A DNA stretch of 63,715 bases from Peptococcaceae bacterium (GTDB lineage: Bacteria > Bacillota > Dehalobacteriia > UBA4068 > UBA4997): NCBI GenBank assembly GCA_022797295.1, contig JAAWKH010000009.1, positions 1 to 63,715 of the forward strand, read 5' to 3'. Positions 26,969-35,698 of the stretch are shown here, one piece after another. The position numbers were made by a program, and so were the translations under genes. Under the pieces are notes generated by a model, which did not search any database, was not told the origin of the DNA, and worked only from the letters and a program-made list of their open reading frames with translations. Numbering within the stretch: the stretch's first letter is position 1; each line of letters starts with the position of its first letter.

Positions 26969-27986
26969 TGGCATTATTACCAAAATGGAGGATATGACAG
27001 GCGCTCAAAAGGCGGCGGCAGTAATCATCGCTCTGGGCGTGGATAAGGCCTCGCTTCTGTATCAGCATATGGAGGCCGAGGAGATTGAGCAGGTGACCTT
27101 GGAGGTTGCTAAGCTGGGCTTTTTGGACGCCAGCCTGACTGAAGAGGTTTTGAACGAATACTACCAGATGTGTATGACCAACAAAGCGGTGACGGAGGGC
27201 GGCTTGGAATATGCCCGCACCGTTTTGCAAAAGGCTTTTGGCGAGCAAGCGGCGGCTTCGCTGCTGGATAAGGTGACTAAATCGCTGAAGAACCGCGAGT
27301 TCTCCTTTATGAACAAGGCCAATGATAAATCGCTGTTTTCAGCTTTGCAGCATGAACGCCCGCAGACCATTGCTTTGGTGTTGTCCTATGTTGACCCGGA
27401 TAAGGCGGCGGCCGTGATTTCTCAGTTGGAGGGCCGGCGGCAAATTCAGGTGGTGGAAAGCATTGCCCAGATGGAAAGCGCCAGCCCCACGGCTATTAAA
27501 ATTATTGAGGCGGAGATGACACGCCGCTTTGCTAATATCTTTGACAGCAGCAACGTTCAGGTTGGCGGTATTGACTTTGTGGCTGATATTATGAACAATT
27601 TGGACCGCGCCAACGAGAAGAGCATTTTCGATGGTTTGGAGGCTTCCAACGACGAGTTGGCCGAGGAAATCCGCAAGCGGATGTTCGTTTTCGAGGATAT
27701 TATCACGATGGACGACCGCTCCGTGCAGCGTTTTGTGCGCGATTGCGACCCGCGCGATTTGGTGCTTTCCTTGAAAGCTGCCAACGCCGAGGTTGCCGAC
27801 AAGCTGTTCAAAAATATGTCCGGCCGTATGGCGGAGAGTATCAAGGACGATTTGGAGATTACCACCAATGTTCGTATGAAAGACGTGGAGGACGCGCAGC
27901 AACGTATTGTGAATATTATCCGCAGCCTGGAAGAAAAGGGCGAGGTTATTATTATGAAAGGCGGAAAGGACGATATAATTGCCTAA
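26961..27986 (+). CDS. fliG: Flagellar motor switch protein FliG
   Basis: Rotor protein that takes torque from MotA/MotB. It is 341 residues from the ATG at 26961, which I prefer to the ATG at 26952 because GAAAGAGG is properly spaced only for the later one. Middle-domain blocks include LSYVDPDKAAAVISQL. The C-terminal torque helix contains MFVFEDIITMDDRSVQRFVR, where charged residues face the stator. It overlaps fliF by 8 and fliH by 8 bases. No FliM or FliN is encoded in this window, so its switch partners lie elsewhere. Confidence 0.96.
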   Translation: MADGIITKMEDMTGAQKAAAVIIALGVDKASLLYQHMEAEEIEQVTLEVAKLGFLDASLTEEVLNEYYQMCMTNKAVTEGGLEYARTVLQKAFGEQAAASLLDKVTKSLKNREFSFMNKANDKSLFSALQHERPQTIALVLSYVDPDKAAAVISQLEGRRQIQVVESIAQMESASPTAIKIIEAEMTRRFANIFDSSNVQVGGIDFVADIMNNLDRANEKSIFDGLEASNDELAEEIRKRMFVFEDIITMDDRSVQRFVRDCDPRDLVLSLKAANAEVADKLFKNMSGRMAESIKDDLEITTNVRMKDVEDAQQRIVNIIRSLEEKGEVIIMKGGKDDIIA

Positions 27987-28884
27987 TATATTTAAGCGTT
28001 TTATGAAGCCTGCCGCTGTGAACTATGTTTTTACGGACGCCAATGAGCTGACGGATGATGACGAGGCCTTGGTGGGCGAAGCAGCGGCGGAGACCCTGAC
28101 GGATTTTGATTCTGCTTTTGACGAGGATTTTGCCGCCGATTTTGACGGTGATTTTGAGCACGTGGAGGGGCCGGCGAGGGTTGGCCAGGAGCAGACTGCG
28201 GAAACGGAGCCTGCTCCTGAGGAGGAAGAACGCCCGGCCACCCCTGTGGATTTTGCCAGAGTGCAGGCGGAGGCCATTTTGGCTGCCGCCCGGCTGGAGG
28301 CGGAGCAAATTAAGGAGCAGGCCTTGAAAGACGCAGAGGCCGAAGTGCATGAGCTTTACCGGGCCGCACGGGCCGACGGCTACAACGGCGGCTTCACAGA
28401 GGGCATGGCGGCGGCGATGAGCGAGGCGCAGGCGGAAATTGCCCGCCAGGCGGAAGCCCAGGGGGCTGAGGTTAAGCGCTTTTTGGATGACGCCACCCAC
28501 CGGCGGGATTTAATCTTGCAGGACACCAAGGAAGATTTGCGGGATTTAGCTTTGGCTGTGGCGGAAAAGGTAATTCGGATTAGTTTGAAATCCAGCGGCG
28601 ATATTCTGCTGCGGATGATTGAAACGGCCACCGAAAAGCACCGCCGCTGCGAATGGGTGCAGATTTATATTGCTGATTGTGATACCAAAAATATTGCCCT
28701 CTCCACGCCGGAATTGACGGCGGCTTTGGGGCATCTCTCTAATCGAATTCGGATTATTCCAATGGCGGATGATGAATCAGGCACTTGTATTATTGAAATG
28801 CCGGATGAAATTATTGACGCTAGCGTTTCCACTCAAATGGACAATATTCGGGAAGTTATTCAAAACGCTTCAGGTGAAAATTAA
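27979..28884 (+). CDS. fliH: Flagellar export apparatus protein FliH
   Basis: Negative regulator and scaffold of the export ATPase FliI. It is 301 residues. Residues about 20-80 are very acidic and low in complexity, an extended N-terminus compared with many FliH proteins. A central helical region has AAARLEAEQIKEQALKDAEA followed by the family GxxxG-type segment YNGGFTEGMAAAMSEA. The C-terminal domain resembles V-ATPase E subunits (LALAVAEKVIRISL). The start is a TTG at 27979 inside the end of fliG; an ATG at 28003 is the alternative. fliI begins on the next base after its stop. Confidence 0.88.
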   Translation: MPNIFKRFMKPAAVNYVFTDANELTDDDEALVGEAAAETLTDFDSAFDEDFAADFDGDFEHVEGPARVGQEQTAETEPAPEEEERPATPVDFARVQAEAILAAARLEAEQIKEQALKDAEAEVHELYRAARADGYNGGFTEGMAAAMSEAQAEIARQAEAQGAEVKRFLDDATHRRDLILQDTKEDLRDLALAVAEKVIRISLKSSGDILLRMIETATEKHRRCEWVQIYIADCDTKNIALSTPELTAALGHLSNRIRIIPMADDESGTCIIEMPDEIIDASVSTQMDNIREVIQNASGEN

Positions 28885-30192
28885 ATGTTCAAACATATTA
28901 TCAAGCAAATCCAACAGGCTGAAACGATTGGCCACACCGGAAAAATTGAAAATATCGTGGGCATGTCTATTGAGGCCAGCGGTTTGAAAGCGGCGGTGGG
29001 CGATATTTGCCGCATTTACAGCGACGACACCGGCGGCCAGATAAACGCCGAGGTGGTGGGGTTTCGGGATGACCGAGTGCTGTTGATGCCGTACTCGGAG
29101 ATGAGCGGCATTTCCGCCGGCAATTTTGTGCGCACCTCCGGCCAACAGCTGCGGCTGCGGGTGGGGCCTTTTCTGAAAGGACGCATTATCAATGCGCTGG
29201 GCCAGCCTATTGACGACTTGGGGCCTTTTGAGGGCGGCGTTTCCTATTGTATTGCCGGCAGTCACATCAACCCGCTGACCAGACCGCCAATCCGGGAAAA
29301 AATGGAGTTTGGCGTGAAAGCGATTGACGGCTTGCTGACAATCGGCAAGGGTCAACGTATGGGCATTTTTGCCGGCTCTGGCGTGGGCAAAAGTACCTTG
29401 ATGGGTATGATTGCCAAAAATGTTAAGGCGGACATCAATGTGATTGCCCTGGTGGGCGAGCGCGGCCGTGAGGTGCTGGAATTTGTCCAGAAAGATTTGG
29501 GAGAGGAAGGCATGCGCCGTTCCATTTTGGTGGTTGCCACCTCCGACCAGCCGGCGATGTTGCGAATGCGCTGCCCCTCCGTGGCCACTGGTATTGCGGA
29601 ATATTTCCGTGACCAAGGCTATGACGTGCTGCTGATGATGGATTCATTGACTCGTTTTGCGATGGCTCAGCGAGAAATTGGCCTGGCGATTGGCGAACCG
29701 CCGGTGGCCAGAGGCTACACTCCCTCAATCTATGCGGAGCTGCCCAAGCTGCTGGAGCGTAGCGGCAACTTCAAAAAAGGCTCCATCACCGGGATTTACA
29801 CCGTGCTGGTGGAGGGCGACGACACCAACGAGCCGATTGCCGATACTGTACGCGGCATTTTGGACGGGCATATCGTGCTTTCGCGCAGTTTGGCCGCGGC
29901 CAACCATTATCCGGCTATTGACGTTAGCGCCAGCATTTCCCGTTTGATGATTGAGCTGGTGCCACAGGAACACCAAAAGTTGGCCAGCCGTTTGCGGGAT
30001 ATTCTCAGCGTTTACGAAAAAAATTCTGACCTGGTTTCCATCGGCGCTTACAAGGCGGGAAGCAACCCGCGATTGGATTTTGCGCTAACCAAAATTGACG
30101 AAATTAACCAATATTTAATGCAGGGTGTTAATGAGGCTTTCTCATATGAACAGTGCTTGGCTGAGATGCGCCGAATTTTGGCGAACAGTTGA
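28885..30192 (+). CDS. fliI: Flagellar protein export ATPase FliI
   Basis: Hexameric ATPase of the flagellar type III export system, related to F1-ATPase beta. It is 435 residues. Walker A FAGSGVGKST is near residue 160-170, Walker B DVLLMMDSLTRFAMAQREI follows, and the family segment GEPPVARGYTPSIYAELPKL is intact. It is regulated by FliH encoded immediately upstream, and FliJ, encoded next, is its stalk-like partner. Confidence 0.97.
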   Translation: MFKHIIKQIQQAETIGHTGKIENIVGMSIEASGLKAAVGDICRIYSDDTGGQINAEVVGFRDDRVLLMPYSEMSGISAGNFVRTSGQQLRLRVGPFLKGRIINALGQPIDDLGPFEGGVSYCIAGSHINPLTRPPIREKMEFGVKAIDGLLTIGKGQRMGIFAGSGVGKSTLMGMIAKNVKADINVIALVGERGREVLEFVQKDLGEEGMRRSILVVATSDQPAMLRMRCPSVATGIAEYFRDQGYDVLLMMDSLTRFAMAQREIGLAIGEPPVARGYTPSIYAELPKLLERSGNFKKGSITGIYTVLVEGDDTNEPIADTVRGILDGHIVLSRSLAAANHYPAIDVSASISRLMIELVPQEHQKLASRLRDILSVYEKNSDLVSIGAYKAGSNPRLDFALTKIDEINQYLMQGVNEAFSYEQCLAEMRRILANS

Positions 30193-30233
30193 AGCTAATC
30201 TTTTAATCCTACAAGCAGGAGAGAGTACATATA

Positions 30234-30686
30234 ATGAAGAAGTTTCAATTTCAGTTAGATACGGTAATGGATTATAAGCAGCAGGTTTTGGAAAATCGTT
30301 TGGTGGAGCATGGCGCCGCCGCCGCTGCTGCTAATGCTCAGCAGGAAGTTTTGGATGCGGTGCAGAGCCGCAGAACTGAATATGAAGAGGAATATCGCCG
30401 CAAAAAAGCGGAGGGCTTGAATATTCTGGAGCTTTTGCAGTTTCAGGATTGTTTGCAGGCCTTGGAGCGCGAGGAACGCCGCGAGGCCGACAAGTTGCGC
30501 CAACTGCGGCGGGTTGAGGAGGAAAAACGCAGCCGGGTTATTGAGAGCAGGCAGGAAACGGCCACCCTGGAAAAACTGCGGGATATTAAGCACAAGGAAT
30601 ATTTGAAGGCGGTGCAAAAGGACGAGGAACGTTTTATCGACGACCTAACGGCGGCCCGCCGCTATGCTAACGCGAGCAATATGTGA
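30234..30686 (+). CDS. fliJ: Flagellar export protein FliJ
   Basis: A 150-residue, almost entirely helical coiled-coil protein starting MKKFQFQLDTVMDYKQQVLE, the usual FliJ opening. FliJ inserts into the FliI ring and couples export to the FlhA gate. A good ribosome site (GGAGAG) precedes the ATG. It lies between fliI and fliK as in other Bacillota operons. Confidence 0.9.
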   Translation: MKKFQFQLDTVMDYKQQVLENRLVEHGAAAAAANAQQEVLDAVQSRRTEYEEEYRRKKAEGLNILELLQFQDCLQALEREERREADKLRQLRRVEEEKRSRVIESRQETATLEKLRDIKHKEYLKAVQKDEERFIDDLTAARRYANASNM

Positions 30687-30752
30687 GCTTCGGTTTAGGC
30701 CGGGGCGAGGATATTTCTCATATATTATATTCATTGAAAGGAGGTGAATGAG

Positions 30753-31976
30753 ATGAAAGCAAACGGAGTGAACGGAGGCGGCATTGCTCAGCTGATGAAT
30801 GCAATGTTGGGAGCCAACGGGCCAGAGGCAGGCAAACCGGCCGGGCCGGATTTTGAAAGCCTGTTGCAGCAGGCCGGAAGCAACCAGCAGCAGCCGGAGG
30901 CGGACGCAACCACTGGCCAGTCTGGTAACGGCCAAGCCTCAGGGCAAGGCAAACCAGAGGCAGCTGACGGTGTTAAGCCTACAGATGGGCAGCATGCCAA
31001 TCAGGGCGAGCAGGACGTAAACGCGGAACAGCAGGCTTTGGCGGCAGCTTTGGTGACAGCGCAGCCCCAGGTTATGCCGAATGTGCAGCCGGTGGAAGTG
31101 GTTGTGGATGAAAACGGCGCTAATGTGGAGGCCGTGCCGACTCTGGAAACAGAAGAAGTGCCTCCGCTTGTGCAGACGGTTCAGACGCAGACCGGCAATG
31201 TGGCAGCTCAGGCGGCACAACCGCAGGCAGAGGCCGCAGTGGCGCAGCAGCAAATGCAGGCCCCCGTGCAGACGGCGCAAAACCAGACTGCGGAGCCGGA
31301 AGTGGTGCAAAATCAAAACGGGCAGCCTCAGCTGCAAACCGTGGCGACGGCAGCCCAACCCCAGACCCAGCAGAACGGCCAGAGCGCAGGCGAGCAGATG
31401 GCTCAGCCGCAAATGCAGCAAGGCGACGAGCTGGTGGCGGAGGAAGCAGCCGGGCAAACCCAGACTGTTTTTGCTGAGGTTGACGCTGTGCCGGTGAAGG
31501 TGCGCGAGGCGGAAGCGCCGTTGGAGCCCCAAGCTGACGATGCGGCCGATAAGCTGGCAGCCAAGCTGAACCAGGCTTTGAGCCAGGGCGAAAGCCGGGT
31601 GACGGTGAATTTGAACCCTGCCAATTTGGGCACGATGACGGTGGAAATGACCAGAATGGCGGACGGCACCTTGAATGTGGTGCTGAGCGTGGTGACGGAA
31701 AAAGCCGCCAACCTTTTGCAGCAGCACAGCAACAGCTTGCAGAACCTTTTGCAGGCAGGCAATCAGGGCCAGGTGCGGGTTGAGGTGGAAAACCGGACGC
31801 CGGAAGACGCAGCCCAACAGTTTTTGAACCCTGACCAGGAGCAAGGCAAGGAGCAGCAACAGCAGAATGAGCGTCGGCAGCGGCCGGAGAACGACAACCC
31901 GGCGGCGGCTCAGGTTGATTTTATGCAGCAGTTGCGGCTTGGCTTGGTGGATTTGGCTGCGGCGCAAGAAAGATAG
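30753..31976 (+). CDS. fliK: Flagellar hook-length control protein FliK
   Basis: A secreted ruler that measures hook length and switches export specificity. It is about 407 residues. Residues 1-260 are low-complexity and rich in Gln, Ala, Pro and Val, as expected for the extended ruler. The C-terminal Flg_hook domain is clear: SRVTVNLNPANLGTMTVEM and LLQQHSNSLQNLLQAGNQ. I place the start at the ATG 30753, 7 bases after AAGGAGG; the GTG at 30744 lies inside that site. The tail is again Gln-rich. Confidence 0.9.
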   Translation: MKANGVNGGGIAQLMNAMLGANGPEAGKPAGPDFESLLQQAGSNQQQPEADATTGQSGNGQASGQGKPEAADGVKPTDGQHANQGEQDVNAEQQALAAALVTAQPQVMPNVQPVEVVVDENGANVEAVPTLETEEVPPLVQTVQTQTGNVAAQAAQPQAEAAVAQQQMQAPVQTAQNQTAEPEVVQNQNGQPQLQTVATAAQPQTQQNGQSAGEQMAQPQMQQGDELVAEEAAGQTQTVFAEVDAVPVKVREAEAPLEPQADDAADKLAAKLNQALSQGESRVTVNLNPANLGTMTVEMTRMADGTLNVVLSVVTEKAANLLQQHSNSLQNLLQAGNQGQVRVEVENRTPEDAAQQFLNPDQEQGKEQQQQNERRQRPENDNPAAAQVDFMQQLRLGLVDLAAAQER

Positions 31977-32059
31977 GATAGTGTGTGAGCGTTGTGTACA
32001 GAAGTAAATTTGGTCGGCGTTTTTGCAGGACTTGACTTTACGAGAGGAGATGAAAAAAA

Positions 32060-32866
32060 ATGGCATATATGACTGACGCATCCGGCGTTTTGGGCGCTTT
32101 GCAAACGGAGTTGGCAACTAAAAATAGTACCAGCAAAAAAGCGGGTAAGGATTTGACCACAGACGATTTTTTGGTGCTGTTGTGCGCTATGTTCCAAAAC
32201 CAGGATATTGACAACACCGCTTCCACGGCGGATATGATGAACCAGTTTGTGCAAATTTCGGTTATTCAGGCTGTGACGGATATTAGTTCCTTGATTCATG
32301 ACACCAGCACTTTGACTTATGCTTCATCTTTGGTGGGTAAAACCGTAACCATTGGTATGTATGAGGGCAATGAGCTGAAAGAGATTGAGGGCGTGGTAAC
32401 TGGCACCGGCACTCTGAATGGCGAGCAAGTTATCTTTATCGGCGATGATATTTATATGCTGAGCGATATTATGGCAATCGGCAAGCTGCCTGAGGTTAAG
32501 GACCCTGAAAAGCCGGACGGCGATGGTACAGAGGACGGCGATGGAACCGATGGCGTTGATAAGCCGGGTAACACTGAAAAACCCGATGGTACGGATAAAC
32601 CGGACAATACCGAGAAGCCCGACGGTACGGATAAACCGGACAATACCGAGAAGCCCGACGGTACTACGGATAAACCGGAAAATACTGAAAAGCCTGACGG
32701 TACAGATAAGCCGGACACAACCGAAAAGCCTGACGGTACTACTGATAAGCCGGAAAATACTGATAAAACAGATGGAACTGATGCTGGCACGGATAACAAT
32801 GGTAGTCAGGGTAATCCCAATAAAACGATTAATGATTACAAGATGACCAGACCTTTGCTGGCTTAA
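32060..32866 (+). CDS. flgD: Hook-cap protein FlgD with repetitive C-terminal tail
   Basis: Scaffold for hook assembly. Residues 30-80 hold the FlgD core (LTTDDFLVLLCAMFQNQDI) and residues 90-143 the tudor-like segment ending DIYMLSDIMAIGKL; this much equals the short FlgD of Bacillota. Residues 148-268 are an added tail in which a 12-residue unit like NTEKPDGTDKPD is repeated about six times, followed by a Gly/Asn/Thr-rich end. Such Pro/Lys/Asp/Thr tails are usual in cell-wall proteins, not in FlgD. GAGGAG precedes the ATG at 32060. Confidence 0.9.
   Translation: MAYMTDASGVLGALQTELATKNSTSKKAGKDLTTDDFLVLLCAMFQNQDIDNTASTADMMNQFVQISVIQAVTDISSLIHDTSTLTYASSLVGKTVTIGMYEGNELKEIEGVVTGTGTLNGEQVIFIGDDIYMLSDIMAIGKLPEVKDPEKPDGDGTEDGDGTDGVDKPGNTEKPDGTDKPDNTEKPDGTDKPDNTEKPDGTTDKPENTEKPDGTDKPDTTEKPDGTTDKPENTDKTDGTDAGTDNNGSQGNPNKTINDYKMTRPLLA
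32570..32767 (+). repeat. Tandem 36-39 bp repeats inside flgD
   Basis: About six in-frame units encoding variants of NTEKPD-GT(T)DKPD/E (residues 171-236 of FlgD). The two units starting near 32600 are almost identical at the DNA level, while later ones drift. The array can change in copy number by slippage or recombination without breaking the frame. Confidence 0.85.
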
Positions 32867-32891
32867 CGGATTAAGGATTGGGGAGGTGCAG

Positions 32892-33320
32892 TTGGCAGTG
32901 ATTGATAGATTAAGTGGTTTGGCTCAAACAGCCATACCAGACGGACAAAACAAAACCCAGCGTGAAGCTGCCAAAACACCAGGCCAGGGTTTTGGTGAGT
33001 TGCTTTTGGCGCAAGCGCAAAAGGCTGCACCTAATGTGGCTGTTCCCGCGATTGAGGAACCGGTTGGCGGTGTGAATTTTTCCAAACACGCGCTGAGCCG
33101 AGTGGAGGAGAGGGGCATTGAACTGACCCCGGATTTGATGGATAAGCTGGCGGGCAGCGTGGAGCGGGCCCAGGAAAAAGGCGCGGTGAACATTTTGGCG
33201 TTTGGCGCGGAGCAGGCTTTTATCATCAATGTGCCTCACAATCGGGTGATAACAACCATTTCCCAGGCAGAGATGAAAGAAAAAATATTTACTAATATTG
33301 ACGCTGCAATTTTACTATAA
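32892..33320 (+). CDS. Small flagellar operon protein (TIGR02530-like)
   Basis: A protein of about 142 residues of the family found next to flgD/flgE in many Bacillota. The diagnostic C-terminal half reads FSKHALSRVEERGIELTPD, then GAVNILAFGAEQAFIINV and NRVITTISQAEMKE. Its function is not established; position suggests a role in hook assembly. Start choice is uncertain: TTG 32892 is 5 bases after GGAGG, while GTG 32886 overlaps the site and GTG 32898 is further off. Confidence 0.85.
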   Translation: MAVIDRLSGLAQTAIPDGQNKTQREAAKTPGQGFGELLLAQAQKAAPNVAVPAIEEPVGGVNFSKHALSRVEERGIELTPDLMDKLAGSVERAQEKGAVNILAFGAEQAFIINVPHNRVITTISQAEMKEKIFTNIDAAILL

Positions 33321-33407
33321 AAACGGCAGGCCCTTTGTTTAAGGATGCTGGGGCGGTGGTCTGACGGATTGCCGCCAAGCAGCGTAAAATAGAGAGGAGA
33401 TAATACA

Positions 33408-34529
33408 ATGACAGGAGCAATGTATGCGGCGGTTTCAGGTTTGCGGACGCATATGCAGTTTATGAACGTAATCGGCAACAACATCTCAAACGTGAACACT
33501 GCCGGATATAAAGCAGCGCGTTACATTTTTAACGAGGCGCTTTACACCAACGTTAAATCAGGTTCCAACAGCACAATGACCCGCGGCGGTACTAACCCGG
33601 CTCAGATTGGTTATGGTACTGGCGTTGGCACGATTGACTTGGATATGAGCACCAAAAACTTCACGCCGACCGGCCGGCCGAGCGATATTACCATTGACGG
33701 CGACGGCTTTTTGCTGGTGGGCGATAAAAATTTGGGGCCGTTTGAAAGTGCAGAGGACGCTAAGGCGTTGTATCTGACCCGTTTGGGCAACTTGCGCTTT
33801 GACGACGACGGCTGGCTGGTTGACGGCAACGGCAATTCGGTTTACGGCTGGATTGAAGTGCAGAAGGACGACGCAAATGCTGGCGGAGATGATGACGACG
33901 GCGAAACCCAGAAGACCACCACGGCGCGTATTCTGACGGCTATCCGTTTGCCGATGGTGGCCAGCGACGGCAGCGCAGTTTTCCCCAAAGCAGAAAATGG
34001 CCAAATTGTTGACGCTGAGGCTGGCGCGACTGTTGACCAAGGTAATAATGCTGCTGGTGGTGCTAATGATGTTAAGGTATTAGACAAACGCATTTTGCTG
34101 GACAGCTTGACCATTGCCAAAAACGGCCAGATCACCGGTGTTATTAAGGATGGCGATGGTGCGGTAATCACCATTGGTTACATTGCGGTTGGCCAGGTGG
34201 ATAACCCCAACGGCGTAACCCATGTGGACGGCCATTACTATCAGGCTTTGGACGGCTCCGGCAACTTGCACGTTGCCTCCATTGGCGGCGTGGTGAAGCC
34301 GACCAATCAGCTGAAAGACGATGAAGTTGACGAGGAATTGTGCGACGGTATTGATGTTGAGCACTCCGGCAAAACCGAGTTTGTGCCCGGTGGTTTGGAA
34401 AGCTCCGGCACTGAGTTGGCCACGGAAATCTCCAATATGATTATGATGCAGCGCGGCTACCAGGCCAACACGCGTATCATCACCGTGACGGACTCCATGC
34501 TGGAGGAACTGGTGAACATTAAGCGTTAA
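33408..34529 (+). CDS. flgE: Flagellar hook protein FlgE
   Basis: Structural protein of the hook, 373 residues. The N-terminal rod/hook motif is present: MYAAVSGLRTHMQFMNVIGN followed by NISNVNTAGYKAARYIF. The C-terminal D0 helix ends GGLESSGTELATEISNMIMM and QRGYQANTRIITVTDSMLEEL. The variable middle is acidic. FlgD caps this polymer and FliK measures it, and both are encoded just upstream. GAGAGGAG precedes the ATG. Confidence 0.95.
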   Translation: MTGAMYAAVSGLRTHMQFMNVIGNNISNVNTAGYKAARYIFNEALYTNVKSGSNSTMTRGGTNPAQIGYGTGVGTIDLDMSTKNFTPTGRPSDITIDGDGFLLVGDKNLGPFESAEDAKALYLTRLGNLRFDDDGWLVDGNGNSVYGWIEVQKDDANAGGDDDDGETQKTTTARILTAIRLPMVASDGSAVFPKAENGQIVDAEAGATVDQGNNAAGGANDVKVLDKRILLDSLTIAKNGQITGVIKDGDGAVITIGYIAVGQVDNPNGVTHVDGHYYQALDGSGNLHVASIGGVVKPTNQLKDDEVDEELCDGIDVEHSGKTEFVPGGLESSGTELATEISNMIMMQRGYQANTRIITVTDSMLEELVNIKR

Positions 34530-34616
34530 GCTATTTAATTAACTGACGGCTGAGGGGCGGCCTGCCGGGCCGCCCGCAAGCCAATTTAGGAAAATGAGGC
34601 GTGGAGGAGGCCAGAC

Positions 34617-34835
34617 ATGATTGTTTTAACCAAAATGAACAAGGACCGTTTTTTGGTCAATCACAACCAAATCGAGTATATTGAGCTGATTCCAGAATGT
34701 AAGGTTGTGATGATGAATCACGATTACTATCTGGTGCGGGAAACAGCGGAGGAAATCATCCAGAAGATTGCCGATTACAACGCCAAGGTTATGGATATTC
34801 ACCGCTCAATTCAGGTTGTGGACAACCGAAATTAA
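34617..34835 (+). CDS. flbD: FlbD-family flagellar protein
   Basis: A 72-residue protein beginning MIVLTKMNKDRFLVNHNQIE and continuing YIELIPECKVVMMNHDYYLV, which is the FlbD/SwrD family pattern. The SwrD relative in Bacillus raises motor power through MotAB. Here too the gene sits directly before motA, supporting a similar role (inference). GGAGG precedes its ATG. Confidence 0.92.
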   Translation: MIVLTKMNKDRFLVNHNQIEYIELIPECKVVMMNHDYYLVRETAEEIIQKIADYNAKVMDIHRSIQVVDNRN

Positions 34836-34861
34836 AAAGCGAATGAGGGTTGGATAATACT

Positions 34862-35677
34862 ATGAATATAACATATATTATTGGTGTGCTGATTGCCATT
34901 GTGGTTATGCTTTTGGGTATGGCCAACGGCTTTCCGCCTTATGATTTTAAAAAAATCTTGAACTTTGTTGACGGCCCCAGCGTAATGATTGTTATTGGCT
35001 GTACGTTTGCCATTGTGGTGGCTTGTTTTCCGGCCAGTATGCTGAAATCAATCCCGGGGCACTTCAAAATTATGCTGAACGCTAAAAAGAACGACCCCAC
35101 CTATTATATTGACCAGCTGGTGGAGTTGGCGCAAGCAGCCAGAAAAGACGGCTTGCTGGCTTTGGAGGGCCTGGCCAATGACCAGGAGGATCCTTTCTTT
35201 AAGCAAGCGATTATGCTGATTGTGGACGCGAACGACCCTGACCGCGTGCGGAGCATTTTGGAAAATGATATTGAATGTATGTCGGCCCGGCACGAAGCTG
35301 CCGCAGCCCTTTACGACAAAGGCTCCTCGGTGGCTCCGGCTTTTGGTATGATTGGTACGCTGGTTGGTTTGATTAATATGTTGAAAAATATGAGCTTGGA
35401 CGGCGATGGCGCTTCCACCATTGGTCAGGATATGGGCGTGGCTTTGATTACCACGCTTTATGGCTGTATTCTGGCGCATATGATTTTTGGTCCCATTGCC
35501 AACAACCTGCGCACCCGTGATGAGGAGGAGGTTCTTTGCAAGCAGATTATTGTGGAGGGTATCACTTGTATTCAGGCCGGTGAGAACCCCAAACTGCTGC
35601 GGGAAAAACTGCTCACCTTTGTTTCGCAGAAGATGCGCGACGCTAATAATAGCGGCGGTGGCAAAAAGGAAGAATAG
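34862..35677 (+). CDS. motA: Flagellar stator protein MotA
   Basis: Proton- or sodium-channel subunit of the stator, about 271 residues and four membrane segments. The opening NITYIIGVLIAIVVMLLGMA and the late segment SSVAPAFGMIGTLVGLINML are typical. The cytoplasmic loop has the charged stretch contacting FliG. I place the start at the ATG 34862, which gives the standard MotA N-terminus; a TTG at 34850 is adjacent to the GAGGG site and less likely. motB follows in the same unit. Confidence 0.93.
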   Translation: MNITYIIGVLIAIVVMLLGMANGFPPYDFKKILNFVDGPSVMIVIGCTFAIVVACFPASMLKSIPGHFKIMLNAKKNDPTYYIDQLVELAQAARKDGLLALEGLANDQEDPFFKQAIMLIVDANDPDRVRSILENDIECMSARHEAAAALYDKGSSVAPAFGMIGTLVGLINMLKNMSLDGDGASTIGQDMGVALITTLYGCILAHMIFGPIANNLRTRDEEEVLCKQIIVEGITCIQAGENPKLLREKLLTFVSQKMRDANNSGGGKKEE

Positions 35678-35698
35678 GAAAGCGAGGTGCCTGCCTTT

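Noticed and set aside
31545..31552. GCCGATAA, a match to the sigma-28 -10 consensus
   Set aside because: It is inside the fliK coding sequence and has no TAAA at the required distance upstream. A chance match.
32570..32767. Regular 36-bp repeats that could look like a CRISPR array
   Set aside because: The repeats are contiguous without spacers, in frame, and encode a protein tail.
32452..32799. A 115-codon antisense frame made of VPSGFSVLSGLS repeats
   Set aside because: It is just the reverse complement of the flgD tail repeats. The FlgD frame continues from a genuine FlgD domain, so that is the coding strand.
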